This document shows positions 8,762-19,937 of a stretch of DNA of 64,000 nucleotides, piece by piece (positions within the stretch are counted from its first letter, which is position 1; every line of letters starts with the position of its first letter). The position numbers and the translations under genes are program-made. Source of the DNA: Aureobasidium sp. EXF-3400 (lineage: Eukaryota > Ascomycota > Dothideomycetes > Dothideales > Saccotheciaceae); assembly GCA_024195585.1 (NCBI GenBank), contig SWBL01000200.1, positions 1 to 64,000 on the forward strand, in the 5' to 3' direction. The notes beneath the pieces are model-generated. The model was not told where the DNA came from. It saw only the letters and a program-made list of their open reading frames with translations, and ran no database searches.

Positions 8762-10550
8762 TCAGTGGTTCTCTTCAGCCTTGTATCCACTCTCGCCTGG
8801 GCGGGAAACAGCCTTGAATTGATCTTCTGTGACACCCTTGCCCATAGCAGCGGTACTAGACACACCACCCGAGACCATCTTGAGCAACTCATCAACATAG
8901 TTAGCACCAGACCATTTCTGGTGTTTGAGGACCTCAACGCCATGCTGTGAAAACATGTTAGCATATCATTACTCTCCAGAAATCCAAAAGGGGATAGGGC
9001 GGAGATTGAACTTACTGCTTCTTCCTTGCTCTGGATGGTCTCGCCGTAAGCGCGCATACCACGAGCAGCATAATCTTTGCTGAAGGTATCAGCAATCAAG
9101 GCGGTCTGGTGCAGACCTGCCAAGGTGATGAACTGCCAGCAGTAACCGAGCTTGGCGAGACGCTGGATATAGGTTTCTTGGTCGGAGGTGCTCATGGCAG
9201 TCTGCCAGTTGAACGAGGGGGAAAGGTTGTAGGCCAGCTTCTGCTCTGGCCACACGGCATGGACGCCAGTAGCGAACTCCTCGGCCTGAGCGTAGTCGGG
9301 AAGCTTGGACTCCATCCAGATCATGTCGCAGTAGGGTGCGTAGGCGACGGCGCGGTTGACGGCGCATTGGCAGCCACCACGGTAGCGGTAGTAACCCTCT
9401 CTTGTGCGGGCGGACTCCCAGTCGAAGTGGACGTCAACGCCGGTGAGAGCCTTTGCAATAGCGCGGGACTCTGCGTTGGACTTGCCCTTTGCCTGTTCGG
9501 TGAATTGGGCGATCAGCTCAGCCTTGTTGACGTGAACACCGGCATTGATGGTATCGACGACGGCTTCGGAGAAGAGCTTAAGGTGTGCTTGTTCGGTCCA
9601 TGCGTCTTCGATGGCTTGGAGCTCGTCACCGGACTTGCCGGCTGCCTCGGCAGCGCCCATGAGTTCACTGAGGGGTTGGAGGGCGGGGTTTGTGGCGCCA
9701 ACGATGAAGGCGTGGTCGCGGGGGTCGATGGTTGAGGTGATGAGGGTTGCGGCTTCAGAGTCGGTACGGGCAACACAGAGGAGATCGCTGCCCATGATGT
9801 CTGCTTGGGCACGGATGGCAACGAGACGGTTGATGTGTTCGCTGATGGGAACGAGCACCTTGCCAGCCATGTGTCCACACTTCTTTGTTCCGGGAGCTTG
9901 ATCCTCAATGTGAATGCCTGCAGCACCTTTTTCGACGAAAAGCTTTGTAAGCTTCATGATGGCTGTAAGACCACCGTGACCAGTGTCGGCATCGGCAATG
10001 ATTGGGCGGAGGAAGTCGGTGTTGGCGAGGTTCTTGCGTTCAGAGGCGGGAGCCGAGAGTCTCTCATGGCGTTGCTTGCGGTCGTGGAAAAGCTGAGCCA
10101 TGAAAAGGTGCTGGACCTTGTCTGGAACGGTTGTGTAGGGGTAGTCTGCAAGATCTGGGCCGGGCTCATCGGTTGATGATGCAGTCGAGGAACTTTGCCA
10201 GCCCGAGACATAGACAGTGTCGAGGTACTTGGCCATTTGTGTGACCATGACGGGGTCAAGACATCCGTAGGTGAAACTAGCATCTTTCTCCTGTTGACGT
10301 GCATCAGAATTGAAGCTTCCTAAATCTGGAAAGCTCAACTTACGGCGAATCTCTTCTCTACAATGTCCCACAACTTCTTGGAGAGGACATTGCCGGGGTG
10401 TTGAATTGGCAAGTTTCCACGCTTGTTTGCAATTTGCTCAGCAGTAAAAGGACGCTTGGTGTATCTCCAGCGAGGCGAGGTCCACCATTGCTTGATGGCG
10501 GCAACCTCATCCTGGAACTGCTGCTCTTCGGCGTCGAGAGAAGAAGACAT
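8762..10550 (-). CDS. acuD: Isocitrate lyase
   Basis: Cleaves isocitrate to glyoxylate and succinate, the first step of the glyoxylate bypass needed for growth on acetate, ethanol and fatty acids. Three exons (10550-10344, 10290-9016, 8944-8762) join in phase 0 to 554 aa, the usual length for fungal enzymes. The catalytic loop KKCGHM is present (Cys near residue 207), as are the upstream [11 protein letters not shown] metal/substrate segment and the C-terminal block [14 protein letters not shown] followed by [19 protein letters not shown]. The C-terminus ends in AENH rather than an SKL-type peroxisomal signal. A TATATA element lies about 210 nt upstream of the ATG. The symbol follows the Aspergillus name (ICL1 in yeast). 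Identity is secure. Confidence 0.97.
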
Positions 10551-10757
10551 GGTCGGAAGAATTTCCTTAACGTGGCCCAAGATACTCTTGAGTCTTTCTG
10601 CCAGCTTGGCGGTGGTGTGATGAAATGTGGTGTCGTGTAATGAAGGCCCGACAATTGAATTGGAAGACGTGCTCTTCGCAAATTTACCAGGCACTCGAAA
10701 GGAAACGGGGTCACAAAAATGATGTAGGAGTTACAAAGGTGGGGAGACAGGAGCTCA

Positions 10758-10763
10758 TATATA
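10758..10763 (-). promoter_or_regulatory. TATA-like element of isocitrate lyase
   Basis: TATATA lies about 210 nt upstream of the ATG at 10550, within an otherwise mixed-composition leader. It is a plausible core promoter element; position is the only evidence. Confidence 0.4.
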
Positions 10764-11560
10764 CCTCTCTAGAAGACTCGAGGGTTTCGTATGACTTACC
10801 GGTACTCGATGAGGGCAAAAAGCGTCACAGACCAATAAGAAAAACGACCGGGGCCAATCGGATCAGTGGCTACGATTGTAGACTCAGACCTTCGCAGCAA
10901 AAACGAAGGGTTTGGACCTCGGCGAGAGCTCCATACCTGCGAGTTTGGCCATGACGAGGCCCCGAACGGTTGCGACTTCACGTTGACTCCCTTCATCCGA
11001 GGCTCTTTGAAGAACGAGAACCTAGAATGACAAAGCCAAGCGTCTGGGGAAAGCACATGAAAGACCATTTGTCTGGGGAACTTGATGCCGAACGTTGCCC
11101 GAGCTATCAACGCCCGTCTCGAAATATTCTCTGCCTGACGCAATCATCGATTCACGCTCAGTGTGATCAGGCTGTGGCAACAAAGCATAAGAGCTTCCCT
11201 AAAAGAGCTTTCTATCTCATTGGATGCCAATCCCAAGGATTGATCAGAGAAGTGTCTGAAATGCATTAGACGAGGAGAGTTGAAGGACGTTCCTTTTCGT
11301 AACTCAGACGTTTCATAGCCAGACCTAGATCGCACCATGTTTACGACCGAGGCTGTTACTTCCTGCAACGTCTAGCATCGGCCAAGTACCGAAAGCATCC
11401 TGTGCTTGTGTACCTGATTGACTCATTCACGAGTTTCCCTCGGAACAGAGTCGGCCAACATGAAATGTTGCCGGTCGTATCATCTGGTGATAATCTCAAA
11501 TACCGAAGACGTCAAGTAGAATGTGTATGTGTATATAGGCAAATGATGCGTCGAACAGGC
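10764..11560. other. Intergenic, nothing recognised
   Basis: Upstream region of isocitrate lyase and 3' flank of the alpha/beta hydrolase. Regulatory sites for acetate induction might be expected here, but I could not identify one with confidence. Confidence 0.5.
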
Positions 11561-12646
11561 TCATATCTTTGAAGTTCTGGTGCCTGCCTTCAAGCTGCCC
11601 TCGCCAGCGAGGTTTTCTGAAATGAAGCGCACCGCCTCGACCTTCATCTTTGCACTGTACTCGTGACCAGCAGTCTCATCGACAATATCTTCGAATACAA
11701 TGCCCTGATCGTTGAACCAGCCTTCCTTCTTGTCGAGTCCGGTCTTCAGCCAATCGAGGAAAGGCGCGCTGCAAGCATATGGTACGAGCTTATCTTTTCC
11801 ACCCGAAAGACACAATATGTGCTTGCCTCCCAGCTTTTCCTTGATCAAAGGTCGCAAGGTCTTCTTCTGCTCATCCGTCGGTTGAAGCTTGTCGCCCACC
11901 AAGAAAGACATTGGGTCCCACTTGTCAGTGGCATCACAAAGACCCTTGGGGTAGTCTGTTGAGCCAAGGAAGTCCTTGCCTTCTGAAGCTGTCCATGTTG
12001 AGAGCTTTGACTTCTTTGCACGGTCAGACATGAGGAACTTGTAGTCCGGGCATCCGATGACGACAACAGCAGTGGTGATGCGAGGGTCGTGCAGGACACA
12101 TTGCCATGTCGAGTGGCCGCCAAGCGAGATACCAAGGGCAAGATGCTTGGTGATGGTTCTTGAAGAGTCTGGGAAGATGTACGAGGAGAGGAAGTCGATC
12201 AAGATCGAGGTGTCTTGAGCTGTGCCGTCTGTTCACGTCATGGTCAGAAGAGTGTTGTGACAGAGCAGAGGATTGGAGAACGAACGGAAGACAGAAAACA
12301 TGTCCTGGGCATGAGTTGGGTTGCCCTGTCTCCAGCTCTCATTCGCCAAGGCGTTGACCTCTCTTGTGCCATGGTTACGCTGGTCAAAAGATACAGCAAT
12401 CAGGCCTTTGGACTTGGAGGCAGATCGACTGTTCCAGTCATGAATCGAGGCTGCAGCGATTGGAGCCATGATGGACTGCACTTGGAGTCTAGGGTGAAGG
12501 AGCCATAATACTGCAACTTCCTTTGCTGATGAAGCAAGCTCGTCGAGTCCGTAGACAGTCGTGACCAAGCCAGCAATTGTGTATGTCTTGGCCGAGACGG
12601 GGGTGGGATCCGAAGACGAACCTGCTAGGGGGTTAGGAGTTGCCAT
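11561..12646 (-). CDS. Alpha/beta hydrolase (prolyl-oligopeptidase-like fold)
   Basis: Predicted serine hydrolase of unknown substrate. Two exons (12646-12286, 12228-11561; intron 57 nt with a GTTCGT donor) give 342 aa. The codon rebuilt across the junction yields SVFHGTAQDTS, typical of this fungal family. The nucleophile elbow GISLGGH places the Ser near residue 154. A likely acid is in GGKDKLVPY and the His in ETAGHEYS, so a full triad is visible. An earlier block, SFDQRNHGTREVN, is a further landmark of the family. No signal peptide or membrane segment is seen, so it is probably cytosolic. It sits between two isocitrate-metabolising enzymes, but a link to them is only proximity. Confidence 0.85.
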
Positions 12647-13214
12647 TGTGTATAGTCGTTGACAGGCTGTTCTACGAGGAAAGTGCGGCCTGTGCAAGTC
12701 ATGATCAAATGTCGAATCGTCTCTTTCTCTCGCCGCTCCTGCCGCGGTAGCTTCGGGCGGGGATAACTTGACCTAACGCCGTGGCAGCAGCACCCGCGTC
12801 ACCTCGGCGCACGGTCGCGTTCGCCGGGTGAGAGCGATCTTGAAGCTGTTGTGTCGTCTAATTGCTTGCCGTCATACAAATCTGCCCATCGTGTCGGATT
12901 CGATCGTCCAAGGTCACCCATAGTAGAGCCTCACCCAAATTCAGCCGGCGGAAGAAAGCAACGTATACGGGCTACACTTCACGTGCCAGCCTATCCAATT
13001 CGACCGAGTGTGTGTTTCGCAAAAGACGTGACGGCAATGACACAAATGCCCTTGTTATCAGCCGGCATCGGCCTGCTGCTGAATTCTGCGGGGTTGGAGC
13101 GCGATGACTGGTGAATTATTTGAACACAGAGAGGAGTCTCCTTCTTGACAAGCTGCATCTTCCCTTTTCCCGAGGTATCTTTTTTGGTTTCCTTCCTTTT
13201 CCGTATCAGCGACC
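12647..13214. other. Divergent promoter region
   Basis: Shared upstream region of the hydrolase (minus) and isocitrate dehydrogenase (plus). GC-rich motifs such as CTCCTGCCGCGG occur near 12735. No gene. Confidence 0.5.
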
Positions 13215-14689
13215 ATGAGCGCCTCTTTCCGTCCTGCTGCTGCCCGTAGCCTTTTCCAACAAACTTCCAACGCTGCCGTACGACCTCAATTCATTTCTAG
13301 ACCTGCTTTTGCTGCAATTGAACAGAGACGAAGGATGGCTGCATTCAACAAGATCAAGGTTAAGAACCCTGTCGTCGAGCTTGATGGCGATGAGATGACT
13401 CGCATCATCTGGCAAGACATCAAGGACAAGTTCATTCACCCTTACCTCGACATCGACCTCAAGTACTACGACCTCGGTCTCCCCTACAGAGATGAGACCA
13501 ACGACCAGGTCACTATTGATGCCGCCGAGGCTATCAAGAAGTACTCGGTCGGCGTCAAGTGCGCCACCATCACTCCTGACGAGGCTCGTGTCAAGGAGTT
13601 CAACCTGAAGAAGAGTGAGTAGCTGTATGAGCGAGCTTGCAACAACAGCACAAGTCTGACAATCCCAGTGTGGCTGTCCCCCAACGGCACCATCAGAAAC
13701 GCTCTCGGTGGAACCGTCTTCCGTGAGCCCATCGTTATCGACAGGATCCCTCGTCTCGTACCAGGCTGGAAGAAGCCCATCATCATTGGTCGTCACGCTT
13801 TCGGTGACCAGTACCGCGCCAAGGACCATGTCATCAAGGGTGAGGGCACTCTCAAGATGGTCTTCACCCCCAAGGGCGGCGAGCCCGAGGAGATTGAGGT
13901 CTTCAACTTCCAAAAGCACCACCAAGGTGGTGTCGCTCAGACTCAGTACAACACTGACGAGAGCATCTCTGGTTTCGCCCACGCCAGTTTCAAGCTCGCC
14001 ATTGACAAGAAGTTGCCTCTGTACATGAGCACAAAGAACACCATTCTCAAGAAGTACGACGGAAGATTCAAGGACATCTTCCAGGAGATCTACGACAAGG
14101 AGTACAAGGCCGACTTTGAGAAGGCTGGTATCTGGTACGAGCACCGTCTGATTGACGACATGGTCGCCCAGATGATCAAGAGCGAGGGTGGCTACATTAT
14201 GGCACTGAAGAGTGAGTAACCACGACTCTGGTTCCTATCAAGCACGAGACTAATAGCAAGCCAGACTACGATGGTGATGTTCAATCCGACATTGTCGCTC
14301 AAGGTTTCGGCAGTCTGGGTTTGATGACTTCGGTCCTCATCACCCCTGACGGCAAGACATTCGAGTCCGAGGCCGCCCACGGCACAGTCACCCGTCACTT
14401 CCGTGAACACCAAAAGGGTAACCCCACATCAACCAACCCCATTGCTTCCATCTTCGCCTGGACCCGTGGTCTCGTCAAGCGTGGTGAGCTTGACGACACT
14501 CCCGAGGTTGTCAAGTTCGCTGAGTCGCTGGAGGAGGCATGTATCCACGTCGTCAACGAGCAGGGCATCATGACCAAGGATCTCGCTCTTGCAATGGGCA
14601 AGAAGGGCAAGGACGACTATGTCACCACTGGAGCATACCTCGACGCTGTTGAGAAGCGCATGAAGACTGTCCTTCAGGCCAAGTTGTAG
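13215..14689 (+). CDS. idpA: NADP-dependent isocitrate dehydrogenase, predicted multi-compartment
   Basis: Oxidatively decarboxylates isocitrate to 2-oxoglutarate and makes NADPH. Exons 13215-13614, 13669-14211 and 14265-14689 join in phase 1 to 455 aa. The junctions rebuild [13 protein letters not shown] and [13 protein letters not shown], hallmarks of the dimeric NADP family. The first 40 residues are Arg/Ser/Ala-rich without acids and look like a mitochondrial presequence. A second Met follows ([20 protein letters not shown]), from which a cytosolic form could start. The last three residues are AKL, a type 1 peroxisomal signal. In Aspergillus nidulans one idpA gene is known to supply several compartments through alternative starts. 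This gene has the same layout, which I infer serves the same purpose. Confidence 0.96.
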
Positions 14690-15899
14690 ATGTGACGTGC
14701 ATTTTGCATTTATGAAATTCAATAGAGATACCAGGATGTTGAAACGATGTTTGCCATGTACAAGACCATCTCACGTATCAACACACCTGCACAGATGTGA
14801 CTAGTATACAAGGCTGTGCACCCTGTCCCACAAGCGAGCATGCGACCTGAAATCATTGGACAGGATCAGTGAGCATGATGCGGGGTACAAGAAGGTAGCT
14901 GAGTTCAGCTGGGCCATATATAGGTGTAAGGCATCATCAGGGCAGCCTCGTTGTCGGATGTGATGCTTATATACAGCCCTGCGCGACCCTGACCGCATGA
15001 AGCAAACTCCTACTCGAGTACCATCTGGTTGCAACATCGGAATCTACACGATGTCGACCCGGATGCCTACATCTCTTTTCAAGTTTGGATTGCCTGTTCG
15101 CCAGCCGTGCCCCCAGCTCATCGCAAGTGTTTGTCGATGTCAGAGTGGTGTAGAGCACAGAACAAACCCATTCTCGTCACAAAATTTTTACGAAGCAAGA
15201 ATCATTTGCGGAGCCAGAAAGCAAAAGCAAAGCACAAAGCATGGTCATGCGACAGGATTGACAGCGGTGTGGATACAGACGAGTCTTTCTGCACGAGGGG
15301 CGAGTATTTTCGCTCCAGGCCTTGTCCACCAGATTTTGTTCATTGCAGGTATTGTTTTCGAGTCGAGAAGGATAGATCTCGAGTAGTCGTTTTCGTTCTC
15401 GTCTTTCAGCCTCTCTGTCTTGATCTCTTTCGCTAGAGTCGAACTCGCAGCTTTGACCAGCTTCAATTTTGGCCAAAAAGGTGAATGACGTCGACGGGAT
15501 TGCAGCTTCCCCAGAAATTGATGGGAGCCGTCAAGAACGTTGACTGCCCAGTGGTCACGTCAAGGCTTCACTTCCTGCTTGTTTGAAAGCGCCGAGCTCA
15601 GAAAACTACGTATATCGGTGGGTACTGCTCTAGTCAGAGGCGTTTTCCCACACCCTTTCACGTCTGCCGCCTGTCTCTATCTCTACTCATCATCTTACTC
15701 ATACACCTCAATTCCTCCTCTAACCGCCTCTTGATCACATCCGAGACTCGGCTGAGCTGACGATTCACCCTAACTCTAACAGTCCCAGCCTTATCGACAT
15801 CCCGCATCTGCCCCTCGACAGCTGCGTATTTGTACAACCTACCTATCCCTCCCTCTACAACAAGACCACCACACACGACCACCCCTCAGACCTGCATCC
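14690..15899. other. Intergenic, nothing recognised; trehalase 5' region
   Basis: The 3' flank of isocitrate dehydrogenase and the long upstream region of neutral trehalase. From about 15650 the sequence is pyrimidine-rich (many CTC/TCT runs), typical of a fungal promoter/leader. I looked for stress-response elements but found no clear cluster to report. Confidence 0.5.
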
Positions 15900-18432
15900 A
15901 TGAGCTTGACACCAGCCCACGGCGGCGACAAGACGCCAGCCGCCGGCGACAGCAATGGCAACGGCGATGCATCCATCAGACAGCGTGTAGGCTCGCTTGC
16001 CGCCGTCAATGCCGAGTCTCTGTCCCAGCAGAGCTCCAAGGCGCCTACAGTCAAGCCTGCCGCCGCCGGTGCTTCATCGCAGCAGCTTCCCATCCACCCA
16101 CGCAGGTCGTCGGGCGCCGCTCCAGATCTCGACCCTTATTCGGCTTCGCACATCTACTATGGCGCCTCGCACAACAAGAGAAATGTCGCCAAAGCCCGTA
16201 CTTACTCGGCTGTAGGTCCACTGCCTTGTCATGTATTGATGTTTCTGCCACTGACGGCTTGCAGGTCGACCCCGGTGCTCGCGCCAACATTGCCCAACAG
16301 ATGGAGAAAGCAACCCAGCGCCGCTTGAGTCATGGTGAGTAGATTGAGGCAATACCGTCAGAACGAAAATCAAGACTGACTGCGGCGACCAGACGAACAA
16401 GGAGACCAACCACGCCGTTATCTCATCAATGTCGCCGACACGCTCGAAGCTCTACTGCACCGTGAGGACTCGGACAACAATCAGCAAATCACCGTCGAGG
16501 ATGTCGGTCCCAAGACAATTCAACTGGGCACTGCTGGCTCGGGAGGTTACAGGACTTTTGACATTCGTGGCACATACATGCTTTCCAACCTGCTACAGGA
16601 GCTCACTCTGGCCAAGGAGCACGGTCGTAAGCAGATTGTCCTGGACGAGGCTCGTCTCAGTGAGAACCCTGTCAGTCGTCTGTGTCGTCTTGTCAAGGAC
16701 TTCTTCTGGCCCAACCTGACCCGCCGTATCGATGGTTCCAACATTGCTCAAGTCGGAAAGGACGCCAAAGATTGGACCGACAACCCTCGTCCTCGCATTT
16801 ACGTTCCTCGTGGAGCTCCCGAACAGCATCAATACTACAGCCGCGTTGCTCGCGAACACCCTGATATGAACTTGGATGTCGTTTGGCTCGCTCAACACCC
16901 CGACAATGAAGAGTATGTCCGTGACTTGAATGAAGCCCCTGGTCTGCTCGCTCTCGAGATGGAGAGGGTTGAGGACACTCCTGAAGGTGAGCCCGACTAC
17001 AGGGGTCTGCCATTCATCGTTCCCGGCGGTCGCTTCAACGAGCTTTATGGCTGGGACAGTTACATGACTGCCCTCGGTCTTCTTATCCATGATCGTGAGG
17101 ATCTCGCCAAGAACATGGTCAAGCATTTCTGCTTCGAAATCAAGCACTACGGCAAGATTCTCAACGCAAACAGATCCTACTACCTTTGCCGTACTCAGCC
17201 TCCTTTCCTGACTGATATGGCTCTTCGTGTCTTTGACCGCATCAAGGATCAGCCTGACGCACGCGAGTTCCTGAAGATTTCAATCCTTGCTGCCATCAAG
17301 GAGTACCACAGTGTCTGGACTGCCGCTCCTCGTTACGACAACAAGACTGGTCTCTCATGCTACAGGCCCGGTGGTATCGGTGTTCCACCAGAGACTGAAG
17401 CCACTCACTTCGTCCACGTGCTCGAGCCTTACTGCAAGAAGCACAACATGCAGTTCAAGGAGTTTGTTCACGCCTATAACTACGGTCACATCTACGAGCC
17501 TGAGCTTGATGACTACTTCCTCCACGACCGCGCTGTTCGTGAGTCTGGTCACGACACTTCTTACCGTCTCGAGGGCTCTGCCGCTCACCTCGCTACTGTC
17601 GATCTTAACTCGCTTCTCTACAAGTACGAGACTGACATTGCTCGTACTATTCGCAACTACTTTGGTGATAGTCTCGCTGTCCCTGCCGAGTTCTGTGTTG
17701 GTGACCAGAAGCCTGGTCATGTTGAGACATCAGCTACCTGGGATCGCCGTGCCAGACGTCGCAAGCAGACCATGGACAAGCTCATGTGGGACGAGGAGAA
17801 GGGCATGTTCTTCGACTACAATGTTGTCAAGAACGAGCACACCGGATATGAGTCTGCCACAACCTTCTGGGCAATGTGGGCTGGTGCTTGTACTCCCCGT
17901 CAAGCAGGACTTCTTGTTGAGAAGGCTCTTCCTCTCTTCGAGGAACTTGGTGGTCTTGCTGCAGGAACTGAAAGATCCCGTGGCCAGGTTGGTCTCAGCC
18001 GTCCCAACCGTCAATGGGATTACCCATTCGGATGGGCACCTCAACAGATTCTTGCCTGGACTGGTCTGGTGAGATTTGGTTACGAGGATGAAGCCAAGAG
18101 ATTGGCTTACCGCTGGGTGTACATGGTCACCAAGGCTTTTGTCGACTTCAACGGTGTTGTCGTCGAGAAGTACGATGTCTGCCACCCTCAGCATCCTCAC
18201 AAGGTTGCTGCTGAGTACGGTAACCAGGGCAGTGACTTCAAGGGTGTTGCCAAAGAAGGGTAAGTCGAAAATTGATCTTGTTACACAGAGCGATTTACTG
18301 ACATTCTGCAGATTCGGCTGGGTCAACGCCAGTTACGTGTACGGTGTCGCTCTTCTCGATGCCCACATGCGCCGCGCTGTTGGTGCCCTGACCCCTTGGG
18401 AAACCTACCAGAAGGCCACTTCGCTGCATTGA
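15900..18432 (+). CDS. treB: Neutral (cytosolic) trehalase
   Basis: Hydrolyses intracellular trehalose to glucose during germination and recovery from stress (GH37). Exons 15900-16211, 16265-16334, 16393-18259 and 18312-18432 join to 789 aa. Both trehalase signatures are present: [14 protein letters not shown], and [10 protein letters not shown] near the C-terminus. The N-terminal regulatory region has PKA consensus sites RRSS (Ser71) and RRLS (Ser126). A calcium-binding EF-like loop, [12 protein letters not shown], lies at residues 153-164. These are the features by which yeast Nth1 is switched on by PKA, 14-3-3 binding and calcium. There is no signal peptide, separating it from acid trehalase. 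The N-terminal extension is Ser/Ala-rich and somewhat longer than in yeast. Function is secure. Confidence 0.97.
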
Positions 18433-19407
18433 TCGTCTCAAGAAGACTCAATGTGACATTCACGAGATGCCAAACCCGCCACGATTGACGAATTGAGATA
18501 TAGTCATATGCAGAACGAAACAGAGGCCACGCCGCGGAAGATCAGAGACGAAGGCTGAGAGCATGCATACGCTTTCGAGACTTGAGCAGCGGCCCTAGAG
18601 TTGTATACATATGAGAGTGAAATTTGCAAAGGAGATTGCATATTACTTTAGTGTGAAAAGGGCAAAGCTAGCATAGTCTGCATTCGAGGGAAGTTTGCCT
18701 ACATCCAATACCTAGGACATTACCTTGAATGGAAACTATTTTTGTACCAAATTCTGTGACTTCACAAAGTCGTAAAACCATATCGCACTTGCGTTTTCCT
18801 CTCGCGTCTTCGAATGGTACCTTGTGCCTCGTGGTCATGAAAATTCTCATGATTCTATACCGCACTTATCGAGCCATGCCGGGAAGAAGGCTCTGATTGA
18901 GATCTCCACACAGTCCACCTTCTACGTCGCCAATACTCAAGCCTCTTGATACGACACTACAAAAGGACTTTCTACCAGACCGATGTAGAGACCTAGTTTC
19001 ACAGAGATCAATGCATACATGTCGCCGACTTTTTGATTTTTATCCTTGTCTAGAGGAGCACCCTGGCACTGTGGACCCTTCTGGCATCGAGAGCTACTGT
19101 GGCTAGTTGCCGTCATAGCCGAGACGCGGAATTCATACCGCGGGCAAATGAGGTTCTTAACTCGACTCTTTTCCCTCAACTCGTTTGTTGCTCCGTACCT
19201 TTATGACAGCTGTTAGTAGCGCAGATCTATGAAGTTTTGAGTCAATTCGAACTACATAATGTGTTTCTTTAGAGTTGCGAATAATAATGATATAGAGGGA
19301 GGGCTTTAGGGAGTAGATGTTAATTGGAGAACATGTACTTGTCATTCAAAGGGAGCGCAGCGCATATAAACGGTGTAACTCTAAGGGCGGATGCGGGGCC
19401 GTGGTTC
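18433..19407. other. Intergenic, nothing recognised
   Basis: 3' flank of trehalase. AT-rich and pyrimidine-rich patches and short ORFs only. Confidence 0.5.
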
Positions 19408-19842
19408 TTAGCCGCATTTCGGGCAACTTGTTCCTGCAACCTGCGTGGGTTTTTGAGGCTCGTTTTCCGAATCATTGTGTTGAAAGTGTTTGAGATTTCT
19501 TCTTGACTCATTCTTTTTTTCTTTTCGTACTGTTCTTGCTTCTTTTACTTCGTCTGTCGTTTTCGCTTTTCTTCGAAGAGTCATTGCCTTTGCCTTTCTT
19601 TTCGCTCGCTCCCTGGAGTCTGCTGTTTCTGGTCTTGTTGGATCTGCATCGGAATTGAAAAAGTGCTTGATCAGGGACGCCCTTTCCGCGTCCTCCAGCC
19701 CCGACATCGCGCGATTCTTGACGTTCCGGACTTCTTTCCTCGAACACTTGCGACATATTGAGGGGAGTGAGGGGTGTACCTGTTTGCCGAAATATACTGG
19801 ACGCTGGACATTACCACGGTATTGAGGACTGGATATTAGCAT
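19408..19842 (-). CDS. Possible small basic protein with two CxxC motifs
   Basis: An uninterrupted 144-codon frame divergent from the MFS gene. It encodes CRKC near residue 35, a strongly charged Lys/Arg/Glu middle (helical) and SCPKCG at the very C-terminus. Two CxxC pairs could bind one zinc. Against it, the frame lies where the MFS promoter is expected, and the middle is low-complexity AG-rich sequence that stays open by composition. The family is not recognised. Treat as provisional. Confidence 0.3.
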   Translation of the reverse strand: MLISSPQYRGNVQRPVYFGKQVHPSLPSICRKCSRKEVRNVKNRAMSGLEDAERASLIKHFFNSDADPTRPETADSRERAKRKAKAMTLRRKAKTTDEVKEARTVRKEKKNESRRNLKHFQHNDSENEPQKPTQVAGTSCPKCG

Positions 19843-19937
19843 TGATTACGATCAGGGCATAATTGCGCTGCTAGAAGCGGGAAAGAGATTCGAACTCGAG
19901 GAGAGGAAGACAGAAAGAGAAGGATACAGCCATCACG

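Noticed and set aside
9109..9735. 208-codon + strand frame antisense to isocitrate lyase
   Set aside because: It is the mirror of a strongly biased coding exon; no domain, and isocitrate lyase is certain on the other strand.
10335..10371. Upstream start for isocitrate lyase exon 2 reading through the intron
   Set aside because: The upstream exon 10550-10344 splices in phase and supplies the conserved fungal N-terminus.
13206..14144. 312-codon minus-strand frame across isocitrate dehydrogenase
   Set aside because: Val/Leu-rich mirror frame that runs through introns of a certain gene.
16593..18326. Long antisense and alternative frames over neutral trehalase
   Set aside because: Codon-bias shadows of a certain enzyme gene.
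19885..19902. tRNA T-arm-like GTTCGAATC (minus strand)
   Set aside because: The flanking bases do not form the 5-bp stem and no acceptor or anticodon arm is present.
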